Shown one piece after another: positions 10,493 through 22,956 of a DNA stretch of 64,000 bases (the stretch's first letter is position 1; every line of letters begins with the position of its first letter). Position numbers and translations under genes: made by a program. The DNA lies in assembly GCA_963932465.1 (NCBI GenBank), contig OZ010790.1, forward strand, positions 352,929,087 through 352,993,086, given 5' to 3'. The stretch comes from Maratus speciosus (lineage: Eukaryota > Arthropoda > Arachnida > Araneae > Salticidae). The notes under the pieces were generated by a model. The model saw only the letters and a program-made list of their open reading frames with translations. It was not told the DNA's origin and searched no databases.

Positions 10493-10852
10493 GATATTAT
10501 TCATATACTATTTTTTAATGAATTACCGTATTAGAAATATATACGTATGTAGGTATAGCTTGTTTTATCTGATTCAGACTTTATTATAAAATGGGAAAAA
10601 TACGTTTTGAAAATAAATTTTTTTAAAGGTTAATACAGTATAACATGGATCCATCGTTTTTTAATTGGTGCGTGAAAAAAAAAAACGATGAATGCGGGAA
10701 AACAGTGAATGCGGGCTAACGTCAAAACACGAAAAAAAACAGTTTATGCATTACTGTATACATGCAGTGTATACAGTATACTAATACATACTAATTTGTT
10801 ACTTACCAAACTGTTAAAAAAATAAATCAAAGTTGTAGAAATTTGATATTTA

Positions 10853-11042
10853 GCTACTTTTCGGTTAGACGGGCGCTGGTGTTACATAAACATATATATG
10901 TATATTTACATGTATATATGCATATATTGTATATAAACACATATATGCATGCATATCCATATATATGTATATATATGCATGTAAATATATTATACATATA
11001 TATGTATATATAACACTGGCAACTGGCTAACCGAAAAGTACC
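10853..11042. mobile_element. hAT-like MITE with (AT)-rich core, 8-bp TSD
   Basis: GATATTTA occurs exactly on both sides (10845-10852 and 11043-11050). Ends are GCTACTTTTCGGTTAG and, inverted, GGTACTTTTCGGTTAG. The core is alternating TATATG/CATATA. An 8-bp TSD with short TIRs is the hAT signature. It sits inside the Tigger element and is therefore younger. The GGTACTTTTC terminus resembles the MITE at 24267-24606. Confidence 0.8.
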
Positions 11043-11089
11043 GATATTTATTTTTATAAAATCAGTAATTTTATGTTAGGTTTTTTGTT

Positions 11090-12590
11090 CATTTTTTCAA
11101 TGAAACAACAAAATTTTAAGCTGTACAGCATTTTCTTGGTCATTTTCTGTAATTCCAGTTGCATCTATAAAAGTTCGTACAGTTTCAAATGCCATAATTG
11201 CATCAGACAGATTTGGCAGTGCTGTAGGCTCAGCTCCATCGGCATGAACTTTATCCTTTACTTCTTCGCCATTATTTTCATTTTTTGCATCATCAACCAT
11301 TTCTTCTGTACTTGGGACACCAGATGTCGCAACATCTTGATCAATGGAAATATATTCGCTAAATTTCACAACACATACGTCCTCTGCTACACGCAAGCAC
11401 TCTTTATCTGCATTATCATCACCATCATCATTATTTTCTTTCCCTTCTGTTGAGCATTCTTCATCAGTTTTTCACACAAATTGCATTTTACGAAACAATT
11501 CGGGATGGCTGAAGAGGTTACTTCATGCCATGTTGAACGTTCAAAATGAATAGCATGCAGAAGTTCTGTTTTTGGAGTAGGCTCATTCGCTTGTTCAATG
11601 AATATAAAAATCTTTTCACTTGCTCTCTCCTGTACAATTGCTTAAAACAGTAGATTATCCCGTAATCAAGTGGTTGTACGAAAGTTGTACAATTAGCTGG
11701 GAAAATACTGACTTTTATATTTTTCAAAGACGACGTATATGGTGAATGAGCTACGTATCTGCTGAATGAAGAAATAGAATGATTTTCCTTTTTTGAAATT
11801 CGACTAAGTCAAAGTCGTGAAAATATTTTGTAAAAATATTTTTTATCCATGCTTTGGCTTTCGAATGGTAGACTACTTGCAGCTTCTTTACGTTCCTGGA
11901 GAATCGATAACTAGCAGATTTACCAATTACAGGGGATACTCGTTTATCAGAACCGTCCTTATTTGTGCATAATAGCACTATAAGTCTTTATTTGGAATGT
12001 TTAACCCCCTGAAAAGACTCTCCTTTGAACGCTAGCCTTCTCTCTAGCAAGCATTTATAAAACAGGCATGTTTCGTCTGCATTATAGATATCACAATCCT
12101 TGTATCCTTCTAGTAACTTCGGAAGCTTTTCGAATCAAATTTCAGTATTTACTACTGCGGCACTTTCCCCGCATAATTTCCTGAATATCAGTCGATGACG
12201 AACTTTAAATCGTAAAATCTACCCATTTGATACAGAAAAATCATCCATACTATATGAGGCAGCTATTTCAAGTGAGTTCTCTGGAAGAATATACCCATAC
12301 ACAGGAATATTTGACGCACTAGCCTGCTCGTACCAAGCAAAGAGAAGTCTTTCCAACTCACTGTAAATAGACAGAATTTTTTTCTGTTTTTTTGCAGGCG
12401 TTTTATATTTATCAGCCTGCTTTCTAATTTCTTTTTTTTTTAGAACCTCATCTATGATGTGAAGCCTTTCTTCTAAGGTTTGATTTGTTTTGCCATTCTT
12501 AAAATTCTCAGAACGCATAAAATTTTGCGCAGAAAGCTTAAATGTAAAGTTCATACTCTTGAAATTAAACACGTGCACTGCACACAACAG
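11090..12590 (-). pseudogene. Tigger-type (CENP-B/DDE_1) transposase, broken
   Basis: Read on minus from 12590: NQTLEERLHIIDEVLKKKEIRKQAD is a CENP-B N-terminal helix-turn-helix. FAWYEQASASNIPVYGYIL is the second DNA-binding domain. IYNADETCLFY (about 12058-12094) holds an intact first catalytic Asp. LCTNKDGSDKR and VIGKSASYRFS follow. RKIILFLHSADT replaces the family's LDN motif, so the second Asp is lost. FPANCTTFVQPLDYGII is present, then an acidic C-terminal region (11097-11396). The pieces lie in different frames with stops between, so the gene is dead. Confidence 0.8.
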
Positions 12591-12715
12591 ATTTTCCAGG
12601 AATGTGAAACAACGTGGCAGCCGGCCGAAGTGGATACATCGACCCCCCCCCCCCCTTTACACAGAATAGAATAACCGATAAATAATTGTGAGTGAGAGGT
12701 GCTTAGCTGGGTATC

Positions 12716-12788
12716 ACCCTCGTAGCTAAAATGATAGAGCACTTGGAGGACTATTCCAAGGGTTCCGGGTTCGATTCCCGGCTGGGAC
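12716..12788 (+). repeat. tRNA-like sequence inside the Tigger element
   Basis: The A-box region TAGCTAAAATGATAGAGC and a perfect B box GGTTCGATTCC (12768-12778) are at tRNA spacing. The T stem CCGGG/CCCGG pairs fully. The anticodon arm CTTGG/CCAAG carries a 9-base loop, and the acceptor strands pair in only some positions. A T run follows at 12791. It is likely a SINE head or tRNA pseudogene; a C run and ACAGAATAGAATAA lie just upstream (12640-12675). Confidence 0.5.
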
Positions 12789-13221
12789 ATTTTTCACTCT
12801 GTTGTTTCTACGCTTAGTTAGTTACGTGATAAATCACGTTTTAAATAGCCAGTAATAACCGTGTTTTTTAAATAAGAATACCTGTTCCGCATTCAGTTAT
12901 TTACATGTACACACATGTCACAATATCAGAGCTAATCCCTGTCCCCCACCCCCAAATACAAACAACACAAATGAGTCATTTTAGGATAAAATACGTAATT
13001 CTAGTTTGTATGTCATATGGATCCGCTTGAGCTTCAATTTCATTTCGGTGAAGAAAAAAATTTTACAACGATGAATGCGGGAAAACGACTTTTTGAAAAA
13101 TGATGCATGCGGATTTCGTTAACATTTTTTTAAATATAATTTGTGCAAGGACCATAGAAATAAAACGATGAATGCGGGAAAACAATGGATGCGGGAACGA
13201 TAGATCGGGGTTTCACTGTAT

Positions 13222-14440
13222 TAATATTTTTTCATCAGATTGTACAAGATAAAGCATGAAGTTTTACCGCATATATTTTTTTATCGTATTTCGAATATCT
13301 CAGCCGATGCGCGGAGCAGAAGGATAAAAAAGTTGAGTTTAACTCGCAATTCTTCATCTTCGGAACGCTCTCTCGACGGTATCTTTGTGATTTTGTCACG
13401 CCAGTTTGGAAAGGTTATTATTGAGCGCGTACTTAACAAAAATAGAAAACTGTGAACCCCAAGTGTATTGTGATTGCCTTGAACTATCGGCATCCAAACT
13501 TTGAGAACTTCACGTTAACACACAGCCGACGGGCAATTTTTATCATATCTGAATTTTAAAACAGTAGAAGCTCCTCCATGTTCGGAAAGTTTTATCTGTA
13601 ATTTGGAGTTCTGGTTACGTTTCCCATGTTTATGCATCGGTAAATATCTTTCAATGTACGAATGTAATATAAAATGTCTTACAATCAAACAAAAATATTG
13701 ACAACATGACATAAACGCATTTTCCTGTAACATAGAAACCAAGCCCTTAGTCAAGGATGTTTTTTGTATGAAAACGAAAATCCTCCTTCCCCGTCGTGAA
13801 TGTGTTAAGCAGATTTCCCTATCCTCAGGCACGTAGATAAAGATAAACTTTTTTATCAGCATAATAAATAAATAATCTTTTACATCCTGAGTCCACGGTT
13901 CCAAAGACAGCTTATTTATATCGAAATACAGAATATTTCCCTCCCGACGACCTTGCATTATACATTGAAATTTTTTCTATTAACTACAGGGTGATATTTG
14001 TATATTAAAATATCAAACAACGTAGGTTAATATTTAGTATTAATTAAATGGATTAAGAAAATCCAAATAGAACATTAATTTTATATATTTCTAATATTTC
14101 TTATGATTGTATAGATTCTCTAATTCGTTTTGTATGGAAGTGGCAAAAGCAAACAAATCAAATTTGGCACCGAAAAGTTTTTCTCTAATTGTTTTCGTGA
14201 AGTATGATTCCTTCCGAGAAATGTCAGTTTGAGATTCGAAAGTCTCACTAATCGTATTATGCGATACGGAATGGACGGCAAAGCACGACTGTGAAAAAAT
14301 ATGCTGTTAGCAGAAATAGCTAAGAGATGGGAAACCAACATGTGCGTACTGACAACATGTTGTTACTCCAAAGCTAGCACTGGATGCAACTGGGAAGCAT
14401 ACAAAACATAGAAAGTTTTGAAATAAATTTTATTTTGACA
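13222..14440. other. Unassigned region with one 147-codon frame
   Basis: A minus-strand frame at 13515-13958 is open for 147 codons, among the longer ones in this AT-rich window. Its protein shows no motif, signal peptide or repeat that I recognise. A 73-codon minus frame at 14120-14341 likewise resembles nothing known. Chance is the default explanation; a decayed element is the alternative. Confidence 0.25.
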
Positions 14441-14462
14441 TATACTTAACCCACTAATAACT

Positions 14463-14484
14463 ACGGTAGCATTTCTGCTACCGT
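14463..14484. repeat. 9-bp stem hairpin with GGTAGCA motif
   Basis: ACGGTAGCA, a TTTC loop and TGCTACCGT form a perfect hairpin just after TTAACCCACTAATAAC. The motif GGTAGCA recurs loosely at about 14868-14877 and 15808. A TTAA followed by CCC suggested a piggyBac end, but no matching GGGTTAA end was found, so no element is called. Confidence 0.35.
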
Positions 14485-14489
14485 ATGTT

Positions 14490-15935
14490 CAGCTTTAATT
14501 TTTAGCACAAACTTTTTAAAATAATGTATATTTTAGGTCATTATAGTAATAACTGCTCCTTTAGGTAATATTAGTTATGGATTTTGAATGCAGATGGAGC
14601 ACTATATATATAAAAAATAGTTTGAAGCAGCATGTCTTAAAACAGGGAAAATGGCAATTACAGTGGAAAGTTTTTGCTCATTTTTTCAAATATTTTATTG
14701 AAATAGAACTAAATAAATATGGTAAATAGATAAAAAAAGAGTTACTTCTATTGTATGCACAAAAAAAGTTTAATGTAAGTTTTTTTTTCAATGGTAAAAT
14801 GAGTAATTAAAATAAACGTAGCAGATTTGTTACCACGGCTATTAGTGATCATAAGCCATGATACCATTTTTGCTACCAATTTTCAATGAAAATTTGTACT
14901 TCTCAGTGTCGGATTGGTATTTAAGATACTTATTTTACTTTTAATTCACATGCTAATGTTATTAAATAAATCCGAAATAAATTAAATGAAATTTATAATT
15001 TCCATATTGAATATAATGAAATTATTTTTGTTTTTACATTTTTGAACAAAATATTGAAATTTTTAATATATAAATAGAGAAAATTATGAAGTAACTCTGA
15101 CATTAATATTTTAAACTATCTATTTCTAAGTACGAATATAAATCATACATTCTAAGTTTAACAAATTCTAAGTATAAAACGTAATTTATTGAACCGTTTC
15201 ACTCAAGTTTTTTATATTTATTATGTTTGTACTGCGTGGTATATACGCCTTATACTAGGCTGATCACATGCAGATCAACTGCGCCCTAGTTTACTATAAT
15301 TTTAATAAATTGCTGTGTTTATTGTGCGTTTTGAATTTTTAGGAACAAAAAATGATAAATCTCATAGGAAATGGCTCTTGTCTTGTTGGTTTTTTATTAG
15401 TTAAAAATAAAGTGTAGTTTATTTGGAATCCGGATTTTTTCTTTTTCTTTTTTGTTGTTGTTGTTTTTTATCTCCTCAATATTTTAAAAAGCCTGTATGC
15501 ATAATTTCACGATTCTAGCTTCTTAATTGTGCATATTTTTAAAAAGATAGACAGAGTTACAAAATTTTATATGTGCTAGATAAACAAACTACTCTTCGCC
15601 ATCTAGAAAAAAAAATAACCTTTTTTCCCGATGGCAAAGTGTAAAAGATGGAACAAATAAAATTATATGAAAAAATTGAATTATATATATTTATATATAT
15701 AAACAAAGAAATATATTGATTTAGGTCATACCACATGTAAAAATATAATTAATTTCACAAATTAAAATACTTTTGAAACTGGTAATATTTCATCCGAATC
15801 TTCCCATGGTAGCATAAATGGTATCATACAGAAATCCTGTAAATTATTAATAGAAACTTATATTTTCATTTTTTAATGTTATTTGCTCCACAACAGGATA
15901 AATAAGACAAAAATAACATTATTTTTCATAGCAAT
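14490..15935. other. AT-rich DNA, nothing assigned
   Basis: Long T- and A-rich runs (e.g. TTTTTGTTGTTGTTG at about 15450) occur but no sustained frame, TIR pair or tandem unit is visible. Confidence 0.5.
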
Positions 15936-15943
15936 GTCCTGTA

Positions 15944-17194
15944 CAGGGTGACACATAAATACTGTGACGTGATGAGCATGCCAATATATTTTAAAGTTTT
16001 TCAAATTTTTGAGATATACTATTGTTTTATTCGTGTTCCTCGGACTTTTTTGTCGTGTAATTGCTATTTCAGCTGATATTAATTCGCTGTTTTGCAGTAA
16101 AACTTATTGTGCAAAAGAGGGGTATGACAATTCTTGCGATCACCAAAATGCACGGGGACCAAGCCCATCTCGCCGTCAAATGTTTTAAACAGAATGGAGG
16201 GATCAAAGACCGTCAACTAAGTGTACGACCACGGACAACAAGTCATCAGTGCCCTTAACATGGTCAAGAAGAAAATTCAGCGAAATCCACAAAGAAACTT
16301 CCGAAAAGTGGCCAAGGATCAAAACGTCGACTGCGAATCCATGCAAAGACATATAAAAAAGACTTGCAACTCATCCCCTACAAACTAGCGAAAGGACACA
16401 TTTTCATGGACCAAATGAAGGCGTCAAGGCTCGAAAAGTGCAAGAAGGTGAAGTCCCTGTGCCGCGACGATGCCTTGAATCGGATTTTCTTCACAGTTGA
16501 AAATATTTTTATGCTCCAAACTTTCCTGAACTCGCAGATGCAACGCGAGTTGCTACTCAATTGGGCTTCATGCATCGTGAAGGTGGAAAGGTTTCTTTTC
16601 CTGAATTCTGTGTTTGTGTGGGCGTGGATTACGAATTGGAAGAGACAAAACTCATTTTCGTATCAAAAGGTGTCAAGAGCAACGCAGAGGCATATCAGGA
16701 GCTAATCTCGGAAGGCACCGTGATCCCCTGGTCCGAAAAGAAAGTGAAGAACATCGACTGAAGGTTTCAACAGGATTGGTCGACTACCCACGGAGCTAAG
16801 AAGACTCTAAAGGGGTGCGAAGCCAGTCTCTCGTGATTTTGGGCAAATGAAGTTTGGACCTCAAACTCAAGTGATTTGAACACTATGGACTTCGCAATTT
16901 GGTGATCCTGCAGTAAAAAAACTGCACGATGAAGAACAAGTCCCTGGATTCCTTGAAACACGCTCTGGAAAAAGCCTGGACCTCTATCACACTGGAAACA
17001 GTCTCGGCCTGAAGAATTTACAGAAGCATCTAGACACCTGCATCACCGCTACAGGAAACCATTTCAGATTATCTTGATTGTTTCTCGTACAGAATTTACT
17101 CCTCTTTCGAATGGTGAATAAAACGAATTCTTTCGTTCGTTCAGTGAAAAGTTATGGTCTTTTATTTGTGTCACAGTATTTATACGTCGCCCTC
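15944..17194 (+). mobile_element. mariner-superfamily element, DD37D (maT-like)
   Basis: The left end CAGGGTGACACATAAATACT is answered at the right by the inverse AGGGCGACGTATAAATACTG; TA flanks both ends (15942-15943 and 17195-17196). The 1,251-bp length is typical of a complete mariner. Transposase pieces run along the plus strand. The spacing of the last two acids is 37 residues, which fits the maT (DD37D) group. Confidence 0.8.
16110..17080 (+). pseudogene. DD37D mariner transposase, broken
   Basis: Order along the strand: KCFKQNGGIKDRQ, then KKKIQRNPQRNFRKVAKDQN (helix-turn-helix region), then PYKLAKGHIFMDQMKASRLE. NRIFFTVENIF has Val where the first catalytic Asp stands in FTDE-type relatives. 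TKLIFVSKGVKSN and AYQELISEGTVIPW follow, then RFQQDWSTTH (second Asp intact) and SSDLNTMDFAIW (third Asp intact, 37 residues later). Stops and several frame changes interrupt it. It is inactive on two independent grounds. Confidence 0.75.
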
Positions 17195-17196
17195 TA

Positions 17197-18745
17197 GTGG
17201 AAATTAGAGCAATATTTAGAATTTATTTGAGCAGAACAGACCTAGCCGCTGGTACGTGGATAGTTAAAAATATTTTTAACATTGGTACATTTTTTGGCAT
17301 AATTTTTTAGCTTAAGAATTGATAATTTTACTTTCGATAAACGAAAGCACCCCGGATCTCCTTTCGTTTTATCTTTTATCAATATCCAAGTTTTGCGTAC
17401 CAAATTATCTCAAGATTTTTTTATTATTGTTTCGAGAATATATTTCTTACGCTAGAAAAAAAATCTTCATGCTCTACATACGCTCTAGTAAATTTCCAAA
17501 TTGAATTCGTCAGTATAGCTCTTACCAAAAGTAATGGCCGGTGCATTAACTTTCGAGAGACACCTTTCTTCAAAAATAAATATAACGTTTCTTCAACGTC
17601 TTAAAAAACTCGTATGGTAAAGGTATGCGTTTCAACCAGAAAGAGGGATATTCGTCTAATGTAATGGGAAAATTGATTAAAAGATATAATATGTAGTTAA
17701 TGAAGAAATATTTTTTCTTTTAATAAATATTTGTTTTTATGTTACAACTAATAATTTAAATATAATTTCTACAGTTTAATCGAAATCAGTAAAAGCAGTT
17801 GACATCTTAATACCTTATATTCAGACTTTAAAATGTAAAAAAAATTTAAATCCATGTAAAACATGTTTAGCTTTGGTTACTTTTAATAATATCAGCATTG
17901 TGTTTTGTTTCCGACTTAATTTTAGGTACAGTGTCAGGAACTAGTTTGTTTTATTCAGAAAAATAATTATCATTTGTATCAATGTCATTTGAATTGGGTA
18001 TAAGATACATTGAGAAAATAAGAGAGTCATCGTACCTTTTGAATGATAAATATAACAACTAAAATATAAAATAGATGATATCAGGTATCTCGAAGCTAGA
18101 TAAAGTCGTACGCGGAATGAAGTGAATTCCTGAATGCATGCTAAATATTTAAACATTTAATAAAAACTATCTCTTATAAGAAAAAAAAGAAAAAGAATCG
18201 TTATTTTTCGTGTGAAAATTGTACCTAGTCGCAATGTCCTGTGCAGCTGCATATGTTGCAAACCTCTTACGACAGCTTTGGCAGACTTCAAATTATATTA
18301 CTTTTACAGAGTTGATATTTACTGGGATGTTATACGCTGGAAGAAATACTTGAGGTATGTTCATTTATGAATAGGCATGAATTTCAGTCTGGCGGCAAAT
18401 AACATATATATGTTTGTAAATTTTTCTCTTGCAGCGTATATTCTTATTCGGGGAAAATATATTTTCATATCGTATATTTCAATTAATTAAAGAAAACAGT
18501 GTAAAAAATACACTAAATAAGTCTTCACTTAAGATAATTCCACGCCGTAATCATGATATTACAAACCAGAAAAATCTCTGAAAGAATGATTTCTAGATTT
18601 TTAGTTCTAAACACAATTCCTAAAAATATATTTTTTTGTCAGAACTAATCAGTATATCTAAATATGTTTTCTGTGTTACTTTAGCGTAGACGCAGTTTAT
18701 AGCTTTCTATAAAATATACATACAAGACCAAAAATAGATAGCTAT
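17197..18745. other. AT-rich DNA, nothing assigned
   Basis: Only short frames without recognisable domains occur. No TIR or tandem structure was found. Possibly host intergenic sequence. Confidence 0.5.
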
Positions 18746-19477
18746 TTTTATGTATTTGTAACTCTTTTTAATCCTTATTTTTTTAAATGAAATTTATATT
18801 TGAAGGTAGAAATAGAAACAAAGTTATTTTTCTTTAGATAGTTTTTCCGCGTTTATTAAAACAAAAAAGTCAAACTCATAGTAACTTGTCAGGTTAATGG
18901 ATCTTTGATTCCTCATCACAAATATTTTAACACTTTAATAAAGATTTATTATGAATGCAAGATGTAATTAAAAGATGTCTCCCTATCGCTTGAAATGTCT
19001 GGGGATAATTAAACCCCTCCTAGTGCATGTAAATATAAAATAGTTCTCCTCATTATTAATACTTCATGTTTCCTTTCATTCCAAGATATTAAACATTCCA
19101 CGCAATATAGCGTTTCGGAGGCCATTCATTAAAATCGACTTTAGTTTTCTAACTTTCGAGTTCACAAATATGATAGGAACACAATTTATAATTTCTGCTC
19201 CGTTATCATTAATGGAATTTAAACATACCGAAAATAGTGATGAAAATTTTAATGATAAAATATTTTGAAGAACAAATAATGTGCAAATTCTTTCTTATAG
19301 TTTATATTTATAATATTAATACATTATAATACATAATTTATTACATGTAATATTAATACATTATTATATATAATTATTACATATAATATTAATACATATA
19401 ATTACACATAGTTATTACATATAATATTAATACATATAATTACATATAGTTATTATATATAATACTAGAAAGGTAGC

Positions 19478-19493
19478 CCGTCAAAAATGACGG
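19478..19493 (-). terminator. Helitron 3' terminal hairpin (copy 1)
   Basis: Six perfect base pairs (CCGTCA/TGACGG) around a four-base loop, ending nine bases from the terminal CTAG. In Helitrons this hairpin marks the end of the element for rolling-circle transposition. The identical hairpin is at 42788-42803. This is a transposition end signal, not a transcription terminator. Confidence 0.75.
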
Positions 19494-19714
19494 AAATTTA
19501 GATATAAAGATATATACAACTCATGTGCAAGAATAAGAGTTTTCTCGCTTGTGCCGCAGTGATAGATGAAAATAACACATTTTAAGAACGAAACACATTT
19601 ATGAAAAACTGTGTACAGTAATCTGCACAATTTGGTTCTAAGTGTTATGCAGATTTGAGGCTTTTTGCGGTCATGTCTATTCAATCTTTGTTTACATTTT
19701 TTTAAATTCATATA

Positions 19715-20974
19715 CAGTCGAACCTCTATTTAACGAACCTCTATTTTGCGAACTTTTCCTTGGAACCAAGAATATTTTGCTAATTTCTTCGTAAAATAAC
19801 CTCCAAATAGCGAAGTGCATTCTCTATTTAACGAACTTTTTCTTGTGCTCAATTTTTTTTTTCTCCCCATTTCTCAAAATATTTCTGGACATTTCAAACT
19901 TATTCTTTCTTTAAACACATTTTATGATGTTCAATGGCCTTGAACTGCTTTTACCAGGCGCCTTCTTTGTCAGCAGTGAGAATTCATTAAGTACGGAGGA
20001 CGAAGACGATAATCCCTTAGAGTAACTTTAAAAAATGTGGATACAGAGAGATAAAAATAATAAATTAACCATGATGTGCTGTTTGATGATTCTATTTCAC
20101 TTAATTCTGAAAGGGAGATCTCGGAAACACTATCCGAATTGGATATTTTCGACAGTGTGAAAAACAAAAACAATACAGCAATGAATTGCGATGAAGACGA
20201 ATATGATGGCGATGGAAATGGTCATTATGCAGGAATTAACAAAACTTCGTTTGATAAAGTTCGTTATATGGGAAATTCGTTAAATAGAGATTCACCTTTT
20301 AAAATACTTTAAACTACATAAAACAGATTTTAAATTCATAAACACTGAATATTTTTACTAAAAGTAAAAATATTCGTTCGAAAAAAATAAAAGTTCGAAA
20401 TGCTAAAATCATTTGAAACAATCCGACGCGAAATATAGTTAGAAGAAAATACGCATGAAGGGGGTTTTGGTGCATTGCAAGATGCGAGACGTATTATCAG
20501 AGAAAACACTTTTTTAACTAAAAAACTCAGGCAAAATTATCAGAGTTTTTCAGAAATTAAATTTAAGGACGCATATGTTAATGTATGGTTAAAATTATTT
20601 GTTATAATAATAATAAATACGATAATGTCATTAAAATTTGTTAATTTTAATGTAAAACTATTTACTTTAAACAGAAAATACAGTGTATTCACGGACAATG
20701 TTTTGATTTCCTTGCAGATTTCAAAGATTTAAACACATAGAAAAAATGAATTGATGGATATTGGTGGGTAAAATAAATAAAACAAATCGATATAATTTAT
20801 AAATAAAAAATGTGATTAATTACTTTTAGTAAAAATATTCAGTGTTTATGAATTTAAAATCTGTTTTATGTAGTTTAAATAGTATTTTAAAAGGTGAATC
20901 TCTATTTAACGAATTTTCCATATAACGAACTTTTTTCCGGGATTTAACGACTTCGTTAAATAGAGGTTCGACTG
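19715..20974. mobile_element. Tigger-like non-autonomous element inside Helitron copy 1
   Basis: The TIRs are CAGTCGAACCTCTATTTAAC with TA on both sides (19713-19714 and 20975-20976). Helitron copy 2 at 43011-43022 reads straight through with a single TA, so the pre-insertion site is preserved. Inside, about 130-bp arms at roughly 20250-20380 and 20805-20935 are inverted repeats of each other and repeat the terminal motif (CGTTAAATAGAGATTC). Short frames (e.g. 20076-20312, acidic) show no transposase motif. Confidence 0.85.
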
Positions 20975-22309
20975 TATTGGACAATTTAGATTGTTGAGCC
21001 TTAAAAATAAATAAATGACACACTTGAAGTAAGGTTAAAAACTATTAAATTATCGTATACGATTTCATGAAATGGTATTATATGTGTGTGCTTCACGATC
21101 TTGGTTACGACGGTGGCGAAATTGGCTGCAACTTGTCATAATCCTAATAGTGAGGGCCGCTATAACAAAAAAAGTAACCAGTTTTAGTAAAATTTCTGAT
21201 ATAAAGTAGCTTTCAAAAACTTGTGTAAAATTGCAGGCCGTTCTCGTGTTATGTCAGTCCTAGAAATAATATTTCTAACACTGAAGATTTTTCATGTATA
21301 TATGGAATTTAGAAAAGCTTCTCCAAAAGGAAGGTCCTAAAATGACATTGTAATTCCTCTAACTTCAAAGTTTAATCGGGCCCTGATGTTGAGTACTGAA
21401 ATCTAATAAATACAGTTATTTTGAATATTACAACAGAATCAAACAGTTAAACTTATTTAACTTAAACCCGCTGTTACTTCCCGATGTTATTTTTTAGTAT
21501 TAAGAAAGAAAATTATTTAAAATTTTCAAATCATGCATTTATGATTTTTTTCCGTCTTTAATAACTAAATAATGAAAAAATAGGCTTTTGTTCTGAGCTC
21601 ATAAATATGACAATAAAATAATGTAAATAAGAGACATTGCAAAATTAAATCTTTGTGATTTCAAACCATAAACAAACGATACCGCCTCCATTTTACCTAC
21701 TATGACGTCATTAGAAATTGCCCATTGATTGTTGGAGATCTTACTTTGTGAATGATTACCTCAATGATTTAATATTTTTGACGTTTCACGATGAATGAAT
21801 CACTTGTGTTTGTTTAGGTTTATGGAATGAGATATTAAGCTGTGAAACTAATTTTAATTGAAGTTATCCAAGGATATATGTATTTTTAATCGAAATTAGA
21901 AGGAATGCTTTGATCTCGAAATAAAAAGTTTTAGTTTGTCTAATTTGTTATTTCTGTTAATTATTTATTTAAGTACTTTTCCAGTATAGCGCATTTTTAA
22001 AAAAAGCTTGTCGCGATTCGGGCATCAGAAAGGGAGATATGTTGCGAAAATATATAAACAGCTATGAAAACAAATCTAATGAACTTTTATCTTTGTTTAT
22101 ATATGCATAAAAAAATCGTTTCTAAATATATATTTTTTTTTTATATACAAATTACGGCACAGATTTCAGATATGAACCGGGATACCTAACTGGCCCCAAA
22201 ATGGTGTTATTTTGCCTGCTATGGTAACCCGGCTATTGTTTTTTATTTATTAATGAATTGTTTATTTACTTTTATTTTCTGATTTTTAATTATATAAACT
22301 GCTTTGTTC

Positions 22310-22515
22310 GGAACAGATGTCATATTCGCCCCATATTGGCGCGATTTTTTTCGGTTGCCAATTTGGTGAACACATCAACAGCATAAACAACATAATCCGA
22401 GTTACCACATCAAGCAAAATAACGACACTTTGTCTCAAGTTAAGTACCTGTTGCCTATGTGATATTGGCGACAGAAAATATCGCGCCAATATGGGGCGAA
22501 TATGACATCTGTACC
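22310..22515. mobile_element. GGCACAGATGTCA-family MITE, exact 8-bp TSD
   Basis: It is flanked by CTTTGTTC on both sides (22302-22309 and 22516-22523). Left end GGAACAGATGTCATATTCGC; right end is its near-perfect inverse. Helitron copy 2 shows the empty site (TTTTGTTC once, 45017-45024). Length is 206 bp. TSD length points to hAT. Confidence 0.85.
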
Positions 22516-22748
22516 CTTTGTTCTATAGTTATTATTCAAACTTTTATTTATTTATAGTTATTTCCTTTTCAAAATGATAGCAAATAATTGAAAAATATAT
22601 AAGTAACTGGTATTCGAAAGCGAGATTTCTGCCAAATTGGCGTCATAGAAAAATCACGCCAACCCCCATGCGTATATGACATCTGTGCAAAAATTACTTT
22701 TGTTTCTTTATAAAAATGGATAAATAGCTTTTTTTATATTAAATAGTT

Positions 22749-22956
22749 GGCACAGATGTCATACACGCCCATATTGGCGCGATTTTTTCTTTTTGACGCC
22801 GATGTCATATACGCACCGGGTACTTAACTGGCGCAAAAGTGTCGTTATTTTGCTTGTAATGGTAACCCGAATGTTGTTTATGCTGTTGATGTTTTCGCCA
22901 AATTGGCGTTGGAAAACAATCGCGCCAATATGGGGCGCGTATATGACATCTGTGTC
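22749..22956. mobile_element. GGCACAGATGTCA-family MITE
   Basis: Starts GGCACAGATGTCATACACGC and ends GCGTATATGACATCTGTGTC. Flanks AAATAGTT and AAATTGTA agree in six of eight positions, a decayed TSD. An extra internal GATGTCATATACGC suggests partial duplication within the element. Confidence 0.7.

Larger units (their letters stand above)
10636..13218 (-). mobile_element. pogo/Tigger transposon, degraded
   Basis: TA flanks both ends (10634-10635 and 13219-13220). Left end CAGTATAACATGGATCC.TCG corresponds to right-end inverse CAGTGAAACCCCGATCTATCG. Subterminal repeats ACGATGAATGCGGGAAAAC occur near both ends (about 10682, 13068 and 13165), a usual Tigger feature. A jerky/CENP-B-type transposase occupies the minus strand. 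Two later insertions lie inside: a hAT-like MITE (10853-11042) and a tRNA-like sequence (about 12716-12788). Confidence 0.8.

Noticed and set aside
10329..10589. Plus-strand 86-codon frame
   Set aside because: It is antisense to a transposase remnant and then runs through a poly-T tract giving poly-Phe.
14455..15935. piggyBac element beginning TTAACCC
   Set aside because: No matching right end or transposase motif could be found.
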